Part shown: positions 26,410 through 35,338 of the stretch, piece after piece
Layout of the letters: each line of letters begins with the position of its first letter
How positions within the stretch are numbered: the stretch's first letter is position 1
Position numbers and translations under genes: made by a program
The notes under the pieces: generated by a model
What the model was told of the DNA's origin: nothing
Database searches by the model: none
Seen by the model: only the letters and a program-made list of their open reading frames with translations
Assembly: GCA_007693595.1 (NCBI GenBank)
Contig: REDI01000060.1
Span: 125,206-167,337, forward strand
Reading direction: 5' to 3'
From: Deltaproteobacteria bacterium
GTDB lineage: Bacteria; Myxococcota_A; UBA796; GCA-2862545
DNA length: 42,132 nt

Positions 26410-26775
26410 ATGGACGAGCGAAGCTCTGGCACCCTGATCCGGTGGGCGATCGCGGCGATCGCGGCGCTCGTGGGGGTGGTGTTGCTCGCTCAGGTCATCG
26501 GCTCCTTGGTTCCCCAAGTAGTCGGGGATTCGGGCTCTGAGCGCGAGCAGCTCGCGGTGGCCTGCCGTCTCGCGGGACGGGTCGATGGGGAGCTCTGCCG
26601 TCGAGCGGATCGGGCGATGTTGGCTGCGGATGATGGGCATTGCGACGCGGCCCGAGCCTACGCCTCTCCGGTCCTCGCCGTCGACGAACAGGCGAGCCCG
26701 CTGGCGCAGCGGCTCCGTGCGCTGCTGGTTGAGAGCCTCGAACAGCGCTGTCCAGCGCCCGACGAGGGCCCCTGA
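26410..26775 (+). CDS. Small single-pass membrane protein
   Basis: A 121-residue protein of unknown function starting at ATG 26410, two bases after the speA stop. One membrane helix near residues 9-32 (LIRWAIAAIAALVGVVLLAQ) is followed by a periplasmic domain with four cysteines (VACRLAG, GELCRRAD, GHCDAAR, QRCPAP), probably two disulfides. Its stop is one base from the stop of the convergent methyltransferase gene. Confidence 0.6.
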   Translation: MDERSSGTLIRWAIAAIAALVGVVLLAQVIGSLVPQVVGDSGSEREQLAVACRLAGRVDGELCRRADRAMLAADDGHCDAARAYASPVLAVDEQASPLAQRLRALLVESLEQRCPAPDEGP

Positions 26776-26776
26776 G

Positions 26777-27916
26777 TCAAGGGAAGACCGGCGTTCGGCC
26801 CTTGGAGCTGGTGGGTGCGAGGAGCCAGAGCTGTACCTGCTCGGCGGCGCGGGCGGCCCAGAGGGGATCGTCCGTCCGCTTCGCCCGTCGATGGCTGGCG
26901 GGGCGGGATGTGTGCTGTACGATCGCAAGGTTGGCGGCGTAGAAACGCTCCGCGAGCTCCCCTTCGGCCCGCAAGCCGAGGCGCTCGGGCAGATCCGAGA
27001 TCAGCAGCGCGACCTGACCGCCGGGGTTGAGGTGGAGACCCGCCTCCGAGAGGAAGCGGCCCAAGGTGGCGCCGCGGTCGTCGTAGACGGCACGATCGAG
27101 CCGGGTGTTCGGGGCCATGGGCACCCATGGAGGGTTGAAGACCAGCAGATCGGCGCTGTGATCTTGCCAGAGATCGTCGACGGACGCGCTGAAGCGATCG
27201 TCGAGACCGAGGCTCTTGGCGTTGAAGAGCGCGGTCTGCACGGCCCTTGGTTCAATGTCGGTGCCATGGGCGCGGCTCGCGCCCCGCTGCAGGAGCACGA
27301 AGCTGAGTACGCCGGTCCCACAGCCGACGTCGAGCACGGTCTTGCCGGTAGGAGAAGGCAGGTCGTCGAGGAGGTGCAGGTAGGCCTGCCGGGTGGGCGA
27401 GAAGACCCCGAAGCGTGGGTAAAGCTTGCCTTGAAGGCCGTGCACGTCGAGGCCCTCGCGGGTCCAGCCCGCGGCGCTCAAGGCGCCGATCAGGGTGGGG
27501 AGCGAGACGAGCAGGGCTTCTCCTCGGTGATCGGGCCAAGCCCAACGCACCGCCTCGGCGGTCGGTGGCGCGCGCCGAAGCGCGAGCTGCCCATCGGGCT
27601 CCAGCAAGACCACGACGCGGCTCAGGGTGTCGGCGAGCCGCTGCTTCTTGGCGCGCTCCTGCGCCCACCGCTCCGTCGAGGTGCGGGCGGGTGACTCGCG
27701 GCTGCGCTGCAGGCGTCGCTTGAGCGCGGCGAGGAGCTGTCGGCCGTTGTGGTAGTCGCCCTGCCACAGCCAAGCTCCTCCAGCCCGCAAGTGCCGGAGC
27801 GCGTCGACCGCGCGGAGGGTGTCGTCGGCAGGCTGGAGATCGGTCGGTGGGGGGGCCCCAGACTCCGAGACCCAGAGCCCCGCGCGCCCGCCGGGTAGGG
27901 TGAGCCGTGCGCTCAG
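26777..27916 (-). CDS. Class I SAM-dependent methyltransferase
   Basis: A methyltransferase of the RsmC/PrmC-like group that modifies RNA or protein, 379 residues if CTG 27916 is the start. SAM motif I is TVLDVGCGTG (motif core at 196-202), an acidic strand follows in HGTDIEP, and the catalytic NPPW is at 261-264, typical of N-methylation of adenine, guanine or glutamine. The first canonical start is TTG 27790, but family-like sequence (TLPGGRAGLWV, then ALRHLRAGGAWLWQGDYHN) extends through it with no ATG, GTG or TTG before it. CTG 27916 sits just after the upstream lipoprotein stop, with GGTAGG close by. The target is not predictable from sequence. Confidence 0.75.
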   Translation of the reverse strand: MSARLTLPGGRAGLWVSESGAPPPTDLQPADDTLRAVDALRHLRAGGAWLWQGDYHNGRQLLAALKRRLQRSRESPARTSTERWAQERAKKQRLADTLSRVVVLLEPDGQLALRRAPPTAEAVRWAWPDHRGEALLVSLPTLIGALSAAGWTREGLDVHGLQGKLYPRFGVFSPTRQAYLHLLDDLPSPTGKTVLDVGCGTGVLSFVLLQRGASRAHGTDIEPRAVQTALFNAKSLGLDDRFSASVDDLWQDHSADLLVFNPPWVPMAPNTRLDRAVYDDRGATLGRFLSEAGLHLNPGGQVALLISDLPERLGLRAEGELAERFYAANLAIVQHTSRPASHRRAKRTDDPLWAARAAEQVQLWLLAPTSSKGRTPVFP

Positions 27917-27920
27917 AGGC

Positions 27921-28853
27921 CTACCGGAGCCGGAAGAACTGGGTCATGTTCGGGCGAGCCAAGGCCATGGTGCGCCCGTCGGACGACGTGTAGACCTGCG
28001 CGCGGTTGGGCAGGGGGATCGCGCGATGGATCTCGCCGGTGGGCGCGTCGATCATGAGCAGGTCGTAGGTATAGCCTTCTTCGACCGTCACGAGCAGGTA
28101 GTCGCTGCCTTCGAAGTCGTGCACTTGCACGATGGGGCCGCCTGCGTCGAGGGTCCAAAGGAGCTCGCCGGAGGGGGTCGTGGCGGTGAGCTCTCGCGAC
28201 CCCGGATCGGTGAGCACGAGGGCGTCGGTCGCCGTGCTGTAGGTGATGTCGGTGCCGGCGAGGTCCAGGGCGTCGAGCCGGTCGGGGCCGACGGCGAAGA
28301 CCTGCCCGCCCGTCGCGAGGTAGGCCACCTCACCGCTTGGCACCGCGGTGAAGCTGCCCTCGTCGCAGGCGTCTTCGAGTCCTGCGGCGACGCGGTCGCG
28401 CTCGACGAGGTCGTGATCGAGCCAGAGAAGCTCGCAGCCCGCGCGGACGATCGGACCTTGACTCGTGAGCACCGCCCCGGAGAGATCGGGCCCGATGTCG
28501 GCGGCGGCGCGGACCGATGTGGAGCTGAACATGCCCCCGGAGCCGGCGCTGAGGATGTGGACGGCCCCGCGAGTGCGGGCGAGGACGACCTCGTCGCCGT
28601 CCTCCGCCGTGCCGCCCCCTAGGATCTCGGGTCGGCCGGAGCCTCCGACGGGCACGTCGCCCCCGATGGCGCCGCCTGTGCGCAGCTCGCAGGTCGAGCC
28701 GAGCATTCCGGCGTGACCTCGATCGCCATCGGCGAAGAGGGCCACACCCGTGGACCGAAGGTGCACCGTGCCGATGCGATCGAGGGAGTCGTCGAGGGGG
28801 CTGCAGGCCGCGGTGGCGAGGCCTGCGGCCAAGAGCAAGAGGAAGCGCGTCAT
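27921..28853 (-). CDS. Lipoprotein with beta-propeller-like repeats
   Basis: A 310-residue lipoprotein. The signal MTRFLLLLAAGLATAAC ends in a lipobox with C17. The mature part has repeated strands and turns such as GEVAYLATGGQVFAVGPDRL, ATDALVLTDPGSRELTATTP and GELLWTLDAGGPIVQVHDFE. These resemble the blades of PQQ-type or YncE-like propellers. The C terminus reads SSDGRTMALARPNMTQFFRL. No catalytic site was seen, and binding or sensing is likely. The next gene on the same strand begins within a few bases. Confidence 0.65.
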   Translation of the reverse strand: MTRFLLLLAAGLATAACSPLDDSLDRIGTVHLRSTGVALFADGDRGHAGMLGSTCELRTGGAIGGDVPVGGSGRPEILGGGTAEDGDEVVLARTRGAVHILSAGSGGMFSSTSVRAAADIGPDLSGAVLTSQGPIVRAGCELLWLDHDLVERDRVAAGLEDACDEGSFTAVPSGEVAYLATGGQVFAVGPDRLDALDLAGTDITYSTATDALVLTDPGSRELTATTPSGELLWTLDAGGPIVQVHDFEGSDYLLVTVEEGYTYDLLMIDAPTGEIHRAIPLPNRAQVYTSSDGRTMALARPNMTQFFRLR

Positions 28854-28988
28854 GGATCGTTCTCCGAGGGTGCCTGAAGTATAGCGCAGACGTCTCGCGT
28901 TGGCAGGTATTCATCCTGGATGTCGAAAGCTGTCATGGGGGCTTGAAGGCCAAGGGACGGGGCCTACCCTCCGAGCGTGGAGGTCTTC

Positions 28989-29732
28989 ATGTTCGATCCT
29001 GCCAAGCTGCTCCTCGCCTCCCTCTTCACGGGCGCGCCCCTGGGTTCGCTCGCCCCCGAGCTGTCGACCCCAGACGCCATCGATGGTCTGGCCCAGAGCC
29101 TTCAACAGGCCCCCGACTCTCTGACCGCGGCGCTCGGGATTCGCAAGGTTCACCTCGTCGATCAGGCCTCCCCCGAGCTCGCCCAAGAGACCCTCTCGGT
29201 CCTCGCGCCGCTCACCGATCGGCTCGGCATGCTCAACGTGCGGGCCGAGCTCGAGGACCGGAGCTTCTCGCTGCTGGATCCAAGCGGCTATCGGTCCGTC
29301 GTGCAGGCTTTGGGGCCGGTCCCCGATCTAGAGCCTTTGCTGGCGCAGGCGCGTGGATTGCTCGAGGGCGCGGCCCTCCAGGGCCAGGTGACCGGCCGCG
29401 TCAAGTCGGCGTACAGCCTCCACCAAAAGATGGTGCGCAAGGGCCTTGACGCGACCGAGATCGAGGACCGCATCGGCCTTCGGCTCCTGCTCTCCTCGGT
29501 CGACGATTGCTATGCTGCCGTCGAGGCCATCCACCAGAACTGGGAGCCGGTCCAGGGCGCCTTCGATGACTACATCGCGCGGCCGAAGTCCAGTGGCTAT
29601 CGGTCCCTGCACACCGCCGTCCAGATGCCCCGCGCCGGCGTGGTAGAGTTTCAGGTTAGAACCTACACCATGCACGACGAAGCTGAGAGCGGCGAGGCGG
29701 CGCACTGGCGGTACAAGCTCGCCGCGACCTGA
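28989..29732 (+). CDS. Stand-alone RelA/SpoT-type (p)ppGpp synthetase
   Basis: A 247-residue protein starting at ATG 28989, five bases after GGAGG; an in-frame GTG at 28977 overlaps this site. Residues 60-105 resemble the end of a RelA/SpoT HD domain (APLTDRLGMLNVRAELEDRSF) but lack the HD metal motifs. The synthetase domain is complete: GRVKSAYS at 136-143, E159-D160, PKSSGYRSLHTAV at 199-211, the catalytic E-x-Q at 220-222 (EFQVRT) and AEESG-like AESGEAAHWRYK at the end. TGS and ACT domains are absent. It probably makes alarmone without hydrolysing it, like small alarmone synthetases but derived from a long RelA. Confidence 0.85.
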   Translation: MFDPAKLLLASLFTGAPLGSLAPELSTPDAIDGLAQSLQQAPDSLTAALGIRKVHLVDQASPELAQETLSVLAPLTDRLGMLNVRAELEDRSFSLLDPSGYRSVVQALGPVPDLEPLLAQARGLLEGAALQGQVTGRVKSAYSLHQKMVRKGLDATEIEDRIGLRLLLSSVDDCYAAVEAIHQNWEPVQGAFDDYIARPKSSGYRSLHTAVQMPRAGVVEFQVRTYTMHDEAESGEAAHWRYKLAAT

Positions 29733-29756
29733 GCGGTCTGGGATCGCGGCGCTGCC

Positions 29757-31664
29757 TTACAGCGCGTCGAGGAGCTGGTCCATGCGCTGACGGCTTCGCT
29801 CCCGATCTGGCATGGTGGTGCCGTCGAGGGAGCGCAGGTCATGGCCGCTCAGGCCCAGAGGCATGGCGAAGGCGCCTTGGTGAAGGGCCCCGAGCAGCGC
29901 TGCGGCGCGCTCGTCGTCGGTGGGCGCTGGAGCCTCGGGATCGGGGGGGGGTGGGGTGTAGCACCCGATCCGGGTGCCGTTGGGAGCGAGTAGACAGGCG
30001 CGGACATCGGTGAAGGTCACGAGGAAGGTGTGCGGGCTCAGGCGAAACCGGGGAGAGGCGCGGAGTCGAAAGGCGGCGGTGCGCGCGACGGCGCCGCCGT
30101 CGTGCTGGACCGATACGGGGAGCTGAAGGGCGAGCCGTCGCAGGACCCCAGGATCGAGCTGAAGTGCGGTCTCGTAGGCCGCCAGGGCGCTCGCCCGATC
30201 CCCGGCGCGCCAGGCGCAGTCGGCTGCGATCGCGTGCAGCCGTGCGCTGAGCAGCACCTCTTGACTGGGGATCTCGCGGGCTCGATCGAGGAGGGTCTGG
30301 GCGGACGCCTTGCTCGCCCAGCGGCAGTCGAGCTCCGCGAGGTGAGCGTCGATGATCTGGACGAGCTGTTGTGGGTTGGCCTTCGAGCGGTTCTCTTGAA
30401 GTCCCGCTCGAACGATCCCCGGTCCGATGATGTCGGCGAACTCCCCGACCATCCAGGTGCGCAGCATGACCAGACCATCGTCGTCGTTCTCGTAGAGGCT
30501 GCCCCGGAGCAGGGTGCCATCGAGCAAGGCCGCTCGGACCTTGGCGTGGTCGAGCCAGTCGGTCCACTCGGGCACGAAGCCCTGCAAGAAGGCCCAGGTG
30601 GCGGGTAGCCAACCCTGCTCAGCGGCGTGTTCCAGCCTTCGCTGTCGCTCGGCGCGACGAACCTGGATGCGGATCAGGGCGTGCCCCCCCCGCGTGCTGT
30701 CGTCGGTGGCGGTACTCGAGGAGCTCCGGTCCGGTAGCGCGAGGCTCCGGTCGATGAGGGTTCGTGCCCGCTCGGGTTCCCCTGCGACCAAGAAGAGGGT
30801 AGCGAAGATGGCGTCGTCCTTGGCGCGGGTCTGGGCGCGGGTCGAGCCCGACTCCCTCATGCGCCACCGCTGCCCGGTCAGAGCGGCTTGAGCCGCCTCG
30901 GCGCCACGTCCCTCGTCGAGCCGGAAGACGACCAGATCGATCCACGGATTGGTCCAGCCCTCGGGCCCCTTTCGCGCGGCGGCGAGCAAGAGCTCCTCGC
31001 TCCGCTCGTAGCGGAGGGCCCCTCGTGCGGCCAGAGCCGTGTTTCGCAGGGCGGTGATCTCGCCCTTCTCCAGGCCGCCCGACGCCTCGACGTATTCCTC
31101 GCAGATCCGAAGGGACTCCAGGCGATCGGGCTGCTTGGCGGACAGGGCGCACAGGGTGTTCAGGGCGTACATGCGGTGATCGTAGTTGTCGCGCTGGAGG
31201 CCCTTCGTGGCGAGCTCCTTGGCCTCGTCGAGCCGTCCCATCGACATCATGATCCAGGCGAGCTCGGTGTCGAGCTTGGGATTGTAGCGCTGGTTGTAGC
31301 GCTCGGCATAGTCTAAAGCCTGGTTGTTCCGGCCCATCTCGGCGCTCAGGAACATGAGGAGCCTCAGGATATGCCACTCGGTGCGCCAGGCTTCTGGGCC
31401 AAGACTCTCTTTCTGAGCCTGGTAGAGCCGATGAGCGAGCTGGAGGCGCGCGAGCGCTTGGGCGTGCCGGCCGTCCTCGTTCCAGGAGACCATGGCGACG
31501 ACGAGGTGCGCCTGAATGTTGTCGGGATCCTGCTCGAGCTGCGCGAGGGCGAGTCGGCGGGCGGTCAGGGCTCGCCCAGCTTGGAAGGCCTCCATGGGAT
31601 CTTCCGAGGTCTCGACGGGAGGCTCCTGGGCGAAGGCGAGCAGGAAGAGGAGCAGAGGCATCAT
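29757..31664 (-). CDS. TPR-rich periplasmic protein
   Basis: A 635-residue protein from ATG 31664, overlapping the MoxR stop. A signal peptide (MMPLLLFLLAFA) is followed by helical repeats: GRALTARRLALAQLEQDPDN, then NIQAHLVVAMVSWNEDGRHA, DYAERYNQRYNPKLDTELA, TKGLQRDNYDHRMYALNTL and, near the end, RASALAAYETALQLDP. The C terminus adds a beta-rich section with a HTFLVTFTDVRACLLAPNG motif. It is the last gene of a DUF58-transglutaminase-MoxR operon, where TPR proteins commonly appear. The open frame further upstream is antisense-like overlap with moxR and is not used. Confidence 0.8.
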   Translation of the reverse strand: MMPLLLFLLAFAQEPPVETSEDPMEAFQAGRALTARRLALAQLEQDPDNIQAHLVVAMVSWNEDGRHAQALARLQLAHRLYQAQKESLGPEAWRTEWHILRLLMFLSAEMGRNNQALDYAERYNQRYNPKLDTELAWIMMSMGRLDEAKELATKGLQRDNYDHRMYALNTLCALSAKQPDRLESLRICEEYVEASGGLEKGEITALRNTALAARGALRYERSEELLLAAARKGPEGWTNPWIDLVVFRLDEGRGAEAAQAALTGQRWRMRESGSTRAQTRAKDDAIFATLFLVAGEPERARTLIDRSLALPDRSSSSTATDDSTRGGHALIRIQVRRAERQRRLEHAAEQGWLPATWAFLQGFVPEWTDWLDHAKVRAALLDGTLLRGSLYENDDDGLVMLRTWMVGEFADIIGPGIVRAGLQENRSKANPQQLVQIIDAHLAELDCRWASKASAQTLLDRAREIPSQEVLLSARLHAIAADCAWRAGDRASALAAYETALQLDPGVLRRLALQLPVSVQHDGGAVARTAAFRLRASPRFRLSPHTFLVTFTDVRACLLAPNGTRIGCYTPPPPDPEAPAPTDDERAAALLGALHQGAFAMPLGLSGHDLRSLDGTTMPDRERSRQRMDQLLDAL

Positions 31665-32698
31665 CGGTGTAGGCTCCTTCGGGCGAGCCGCTCCAGGGCC
31701 TTGGTCGAGCAGTCCTTGACGACTTGGTAGGGGTCCCCGCTGCCCGGCACCAGATCCAGGCGGTGGGCGAACACGTGGGGGCTGAGGGCCTCGATGTCTT
31801 CGGCGCTGACGTAGTCCCGGTCGTGGGCGAGGGCGCGAGCCTGAAGCGCGGGGAGCAAGAGCACGAGGGCGCGGGTGCTCACCCCCAGGGCGGCCCGGTC
31901 GCTCCGGCGGGTCTCTTCGGCGATGTCGACGAGAGCCTCGTGGATGTGGGGCGACACGAAGACCTGATCTCGTAGGACCTCGCGGGCATCGACGATCTCG
32001 GTGCGAGTGACCCGAGGGATCTCTTCGCCAGCGCCGCGATGCACGGCGGCGATGTTTCGCAGGAGGTGGAGCTCGGATCTGCGGTCGATGTGGGTCATGC
32101 GGATCTTGAACAAGAAGCGGTCGAGCTGTGCTGCCGGGAGCGGGAAGGTCCCAGCGAGGTCCAGGGGGTTCTGGGTGGCGATGACGAAGAAGAGCTCGTC
32201 GAGCTTGCGGGTGCGGTTGTCGACGGTGGTCTGCTTCTCGGCCATGGCCTCGAGCAGGGCGGACTGGACCTTGGGTGAGGTTCGGTTGATCTCGTCGGCG
32301 AGCAGGACATGGGCGAAGATCGGACCTGGCCGGAAGAAGAAGCGGTTGGTGTTCGGGTCGAAGATCGTGCTGCCGGTCACGTCGCCTGGGAGCAGGTCGG
32401 GGGTGAACTGCACGCGACGCAAGGTGACGATCTGATCGTCGGGCATGTCGTCGATGATGCAATCTCCTAGGGCCTTGGCCAGCGTGGTCTTGCCCGATCC
32501 CGGGAAGTCTTCGAGCAGGACGTGGCCATCGGCGAGGAGGGCCGTGATCACCAGGTCGATGACATCGTCGCGCCCGACCACCGACCGCACCATGCGGTCG
32601 TGGAGTCGCCGGATCACCGAGCGAGCGCCCTGGAGGTCGGTGATCCGGGGGGCCTTGTGGTGGGTGATATGGGGGCTCTGTTCAAATTCGGCGTCCAT
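31661..32698 (-). CDS. MoxR-family AAA+ ATPase
   Basis: A 345-residue MoxR-type ATPase, a chaperone that works with DUF58/vWA-type partners to activate or insert metal in envelope or enzyme complexes. It has Walker A FPGSGKTTLAKAL, Walker B HVLLADEINRTSPKVQSALL, a sensor IATQNP and the arginine-bearing LDRFLFK. The MoxR lid region near the end is APGSG-like (LDLVPGSGDPY). GAGG lies five bases before the ATG. It overlaps the TPR gene by four bases and follows the transglutaminase gene after 24 bp. Confidence 0.92.
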   Translation of the reverse strand: MDAEFEQSPHITHHKAPRITDLQGARSVIRRLHDRMVRSVVGRDDVIDLVITALLADGHVLLEDFPGSGKTTLAKALGDCIIDDMPDDQIVTLRRVQFTPDLLPGDVTGSTIFDPNTNRFFFRPGPIFAHVLLADEINRTSPKVQSALLEAMAEKQTTVDNRTRKLDELFFVIATQNPLDLAGTFPLPAAQLDRFLFKIRMTHIDRRSELHLLRNIAAVHRGAGEEIPRVTRTEIVDAREVLRDQVFVSPHIHEALVDIAEETRRSDRAALGVSTRALVLLLPALQARALAHDRDYVSAEDIEALSPHVFAHRLDLVPGSGDPYQVVKDCSTKALERLARRSLHR

Positions 32699-32722
32699 GG
32701 AGACCTCAGCGACGGGGTGTGC

Positions 32723-35338
32723 TCAGCGAGCGCGATAGATGGAGGAAGGATCGAGGCGGCCGATCAGCCGTCGCCACCAGGGCTGAGTCGATCGGAGCTC
32801 CCGCTGGAAGGCGGTGAGGGTGGTGTTCCAAGTGCCCTTGTCGCGCTCGGTACCGGGTCTGTCTGGGGGACCGAAGGCGCCCCGGCCGTGCAGCTCGGTG
32901 AGGATCAGGAAGCTCGGCGCGACCTCGGAGACTCGGCGGGCGAAGGCTTCGCGGCTCTCGCCTTGACGTCGGCTCAGCCCGATCTCGGCGAGGCGCTCCA
33001 AGGCCGCCCGGTAGCCTACGCGGTAGATCGCGCGGGAGGTGCTGAGGCGCCCCCGCGCGAGCCGATGGAGCTTAATCAGGTAGTGAACGGCCAGGGTGAG
33101 GAGCAGGATGAGGGAGACGCTCACCGCCAGGTAGGTGACCAAGGGTCGCCAGATCCACGAGAGGTCGGTGCGGGTCTCAAGCTCGGGCGGAGGGGGGTCC
33201 CGAGCCATGTCCGCCAAGAGGTCGGCCTCGTCCTCGGCCATGCGGTCCGAGCCTTCGTCGAGGTCTTCGGCGGGTGTGATGTCGAGGGGCACCCAGCCTA
33301 CGCCGCGGAGGTGGATCTCGGGCCAGGCGTGGGCCTCTCCCCCCTTGATGACGATCGCCGAGCCCCGGCGTTCGTCTTCGCTCACCGCGTAGCCCGTGGC
33401 GACTCGGGCGGGAATGCCCTGGCTGCGCCAGAGGTAGACGGCGGCGTGCGCGCTGTGGACGCAGTAGCCGATACGGGACCCGAAGAGGAAGGCGGCGGTC
33501 TGGTCCTCGGCGTTGGGGTAGCGAGCGCGCAGCGAGTACTTCATGGAGGCGCCGAGCCGGTGCGCGATGATCAAGGCTTGGGCCAGTTGGTGGTATTGGG
33601 CCGCCTCGGGGAGCTCTGCGATCCAGCTCCGAGCCAGCTCGCTGTAGCGAGGGTCGTCGGGCAGGGCGAGGTAGTGCTGCCAGACCTCTTGGCTCCAATC
33701 GGGATCTCCTAGCTCGAGGTCGACCAGGTCACCGAAGTCCTCTTGAATGGCGTGGGAGACAAAGCTGTAGGAGCGGACGAAGCGGATCGGGTTGGGGTTG
33801 CCGCGGGGCGCCAGGGTGGCGGGCGACTCGAGCGCGAAGGGGGTCTCGTGCTCGGCGATCAACGTCACCGAGCCGTGGACCTTCATCCGACGTTCCAGCT
33901 CGGGCGCGCCGTCGACCGGGGTGTCGGCGACGGGGAAGCGCCGGGGCGTGTCGGGGTCGAGGGTGTGGTCTCGGGAAGGCAGCAAGCGGGTGCCCGCGAG
34001 CGCGGAGAGGGCCTCTTGGCGGAAGTACCAGTAGCCGGAGGGCGGGATGTAGTCGTCTTCGATGAGCACGACGGCGACGGGGTGGGCTTTCTCCCCTGGC
34101 TCTCGCTCCTCGAGGGGGTCGGGGGGAGGCGGGTTGGAGTCGCTGTCGTCTTCGTCTTCGTCTTCGTCTTCGTCTTCGTCTTCGTCTTCGTCTTCGCCGC
34201 TCGGCTCGCCTTCGCCGGCCGGCTCGCCCTGATCGGAGGGGTCGCCGGACTCTTGCTGCTCCTCTTCGTCGGGCTGCCCGCTTCCGCCTCCCTCGCCTTG
34301 GTCGGGGCTCCCGGGATCGCTCGGGGACTGCTCGCTGCTCGCGTTGGGAGAGCCCTCGCCGTCGCCGGACCCATCGAGGTTCGCGCTGCCGTCGTCGGGC
34401 TCCTGGCCGCGACTCCCCTCGCCGTCGAGGGGTTCGTCGCCGGTAGAGCCGCCGCCATCGCTGGAGTCATCCGGGTTGTCTGGGTCGCTTCCCGGGGGCT
34501 CTTCGGTCCCGGAGCCTCCATGGAGCTCGGGGTCCTGCTCCCCGTCTGCGACGCCGTCTTCGCTGGGATCGGGCACCTGGTAGCGGCTGTCCTCCTCGCT
34601 CGCCGCGACCTCGTCTCCGTCGTCGGAGAGATCGAGGAGACGGCTGGGGAGAGGTTCTTCGGACTGCCCGATCCATAACGCGAGAAGGATCGAGACGATC
34701 ACGACCGCGGGTACCCAGATCGTGCCTAAGCTCGGCAGGCGGTTGCGCGACTCGAACAGCATCAGGCCCGACAGGCTGAGGGCGAGGAAGGCGCCTAGCG
34801 CTACCAGGGCATGGCCGGGATCGAGGCCGAGACTCCAGGTGAGGTCGGACAGCCACAGGGGCCGCGAGATCGCGCCATCGCGGTGGGTGATCACCAGCAG
34901 CACGTAGAGGCTGGCCAAGACGCCGAGCTCGAGGACGGCCACCAGAGGATGGCGGGTGCCCAAGGCCCGGAGGGAGGCGAGCGGCAAAGCAGCCAGCGCG
35001 AAGGATGAGAGCGCGATCGTGCCCTGGAGGACGAGCGTCGGGCCGACCAGGTTGCTCAGGAGCGAAGGGCCGGTGCACAGGCCGGTGCAGAGCAGGGCGA
35101 GCAGCGCGAGGCCCCCGCCGACCAAGCCCAGGCTGCCTGCACGCAGCGGGCTGCGCCCGAGCAGCTCCCCGGCGATCAGGCCCACGAGCGCGCCGAAGGC
35201 GGCCCAAGCAGAGATCAGCGCCGAGCCGAGAGGGAAGGTCGCGGCGATGACCGCGCCGATGCCGAGAACGAGGCGCACGGGGTGACGCAGCCCTTTGATG
35301 ACCCGAGAAATCGTCCACTTTTTGGGATCAGTGTTCAT
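32723..35338 (-). CDS. Membrane transglutaminase-like protein
   Basis: An 871-residue protein starting at ATG 35338, overlapping the DUF58 stop (ATGA). The N-terminal ~210 residues hold several membrane helices (LVLGIGAVIAATFPLGSALI, GLALLALLCTGLCTG, LVAVLELGVLASLYVLLVI, AVVIVSILLALWIG). Then come about 180 residues of very acidic low-complexity sequence ending in (ED)8. A transglutaminase-fold domain follows, with Cys626 in GYCVHSAHAAVYLWRSQG, His670 in HAWPE and Asp686 in PLDITPAE, so the catalytic triad is intact. A last membrane helix (LVTYLAVSVSLILLLTLAV) is near residue 760. This is the standard partner of MoxR/DUF58 genes. Confidence 0.88.
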   Translation of the reverse strand: MNTDPKKWTISRVIKGLRHPVRLVLGIGAVIAATFPLGSALISAWAAFGALVGLIAGELLGRSPLRAGSLGLVGGGLALLALLCTGLCTGPSLLSNLVGPTLVLQGTIALSSFALAALPLASLRALGTRHPLVAVLELGVLASLYVLLVITHRDGAISRPLWLSDLTWSLGLDPGHALVALGAFLALSLSGLMLFESRNRLPSLGTIWVPAVVIVSILLALWIGQSEEPLPSRLLDLSDDGDEVAASEEDSRYQVPDPSEDGVADGEQDPELHGGSGTEEPPGSDPDNPDDSSDGGGSTGDEPLDGEGSRGQEPDDGSANLDGSGDGEGSPNASSEQSPSDPGSPDQGEGGGSGQPDEEEQQESGDPSDQGEPAGEGEPSGEDEDEDEDEDEDEDEDDSDSNPPPPDPLEEREPGEKAHPVAVVLIEDDYIPPSGYWYFRQEALSALAGTRLLPSRDHTLDPDTPRRFPVADTPVDGAPELERRMKVHGSVTLIAEHETPFALESPATLAPRGNPNPIRFVRSYSFVSHAIQEDFGDLVDLELGDPDWSQEVWQHYLALPDDPRYSELARSWIAELPEAAQYHQLAQALIIAHRLGASMKYSLRARYPNAEDQTAAFLFGSRIGYCVHSAHAAVYLWRSQGIPARVATGYAVSEDERRGSAIVIKGGEAHAWPEIHLRGVGWVPLDITPAEDLDEGSDRMAEDEADLLADMARDPPPPELETRTDLSWIWRPLVTYLAVSVSLILLLTLAVHYLIKLHRLARGRLSTSRAIYRVGYRAALERLAEIGLSRRQGESREAFARRVSEVAPSFLILTELHGRGAFGPPDRPGTERDKGTWNTTLTAFQRELRSTQPWWRRLIGRLDPSSIYRAR
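34148..34195. repeat. GTCTTC hexamer, eight perfect copies
   Basis: Forty-eight bases of (GTCTTC)8 on the plus strand, read as (GAAGAC)8 and hence (Glu-Asp)8 in the transglutaminase gene. It is slippage-prone but length changes of one unit keep the frame. Confidence 0.95.
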
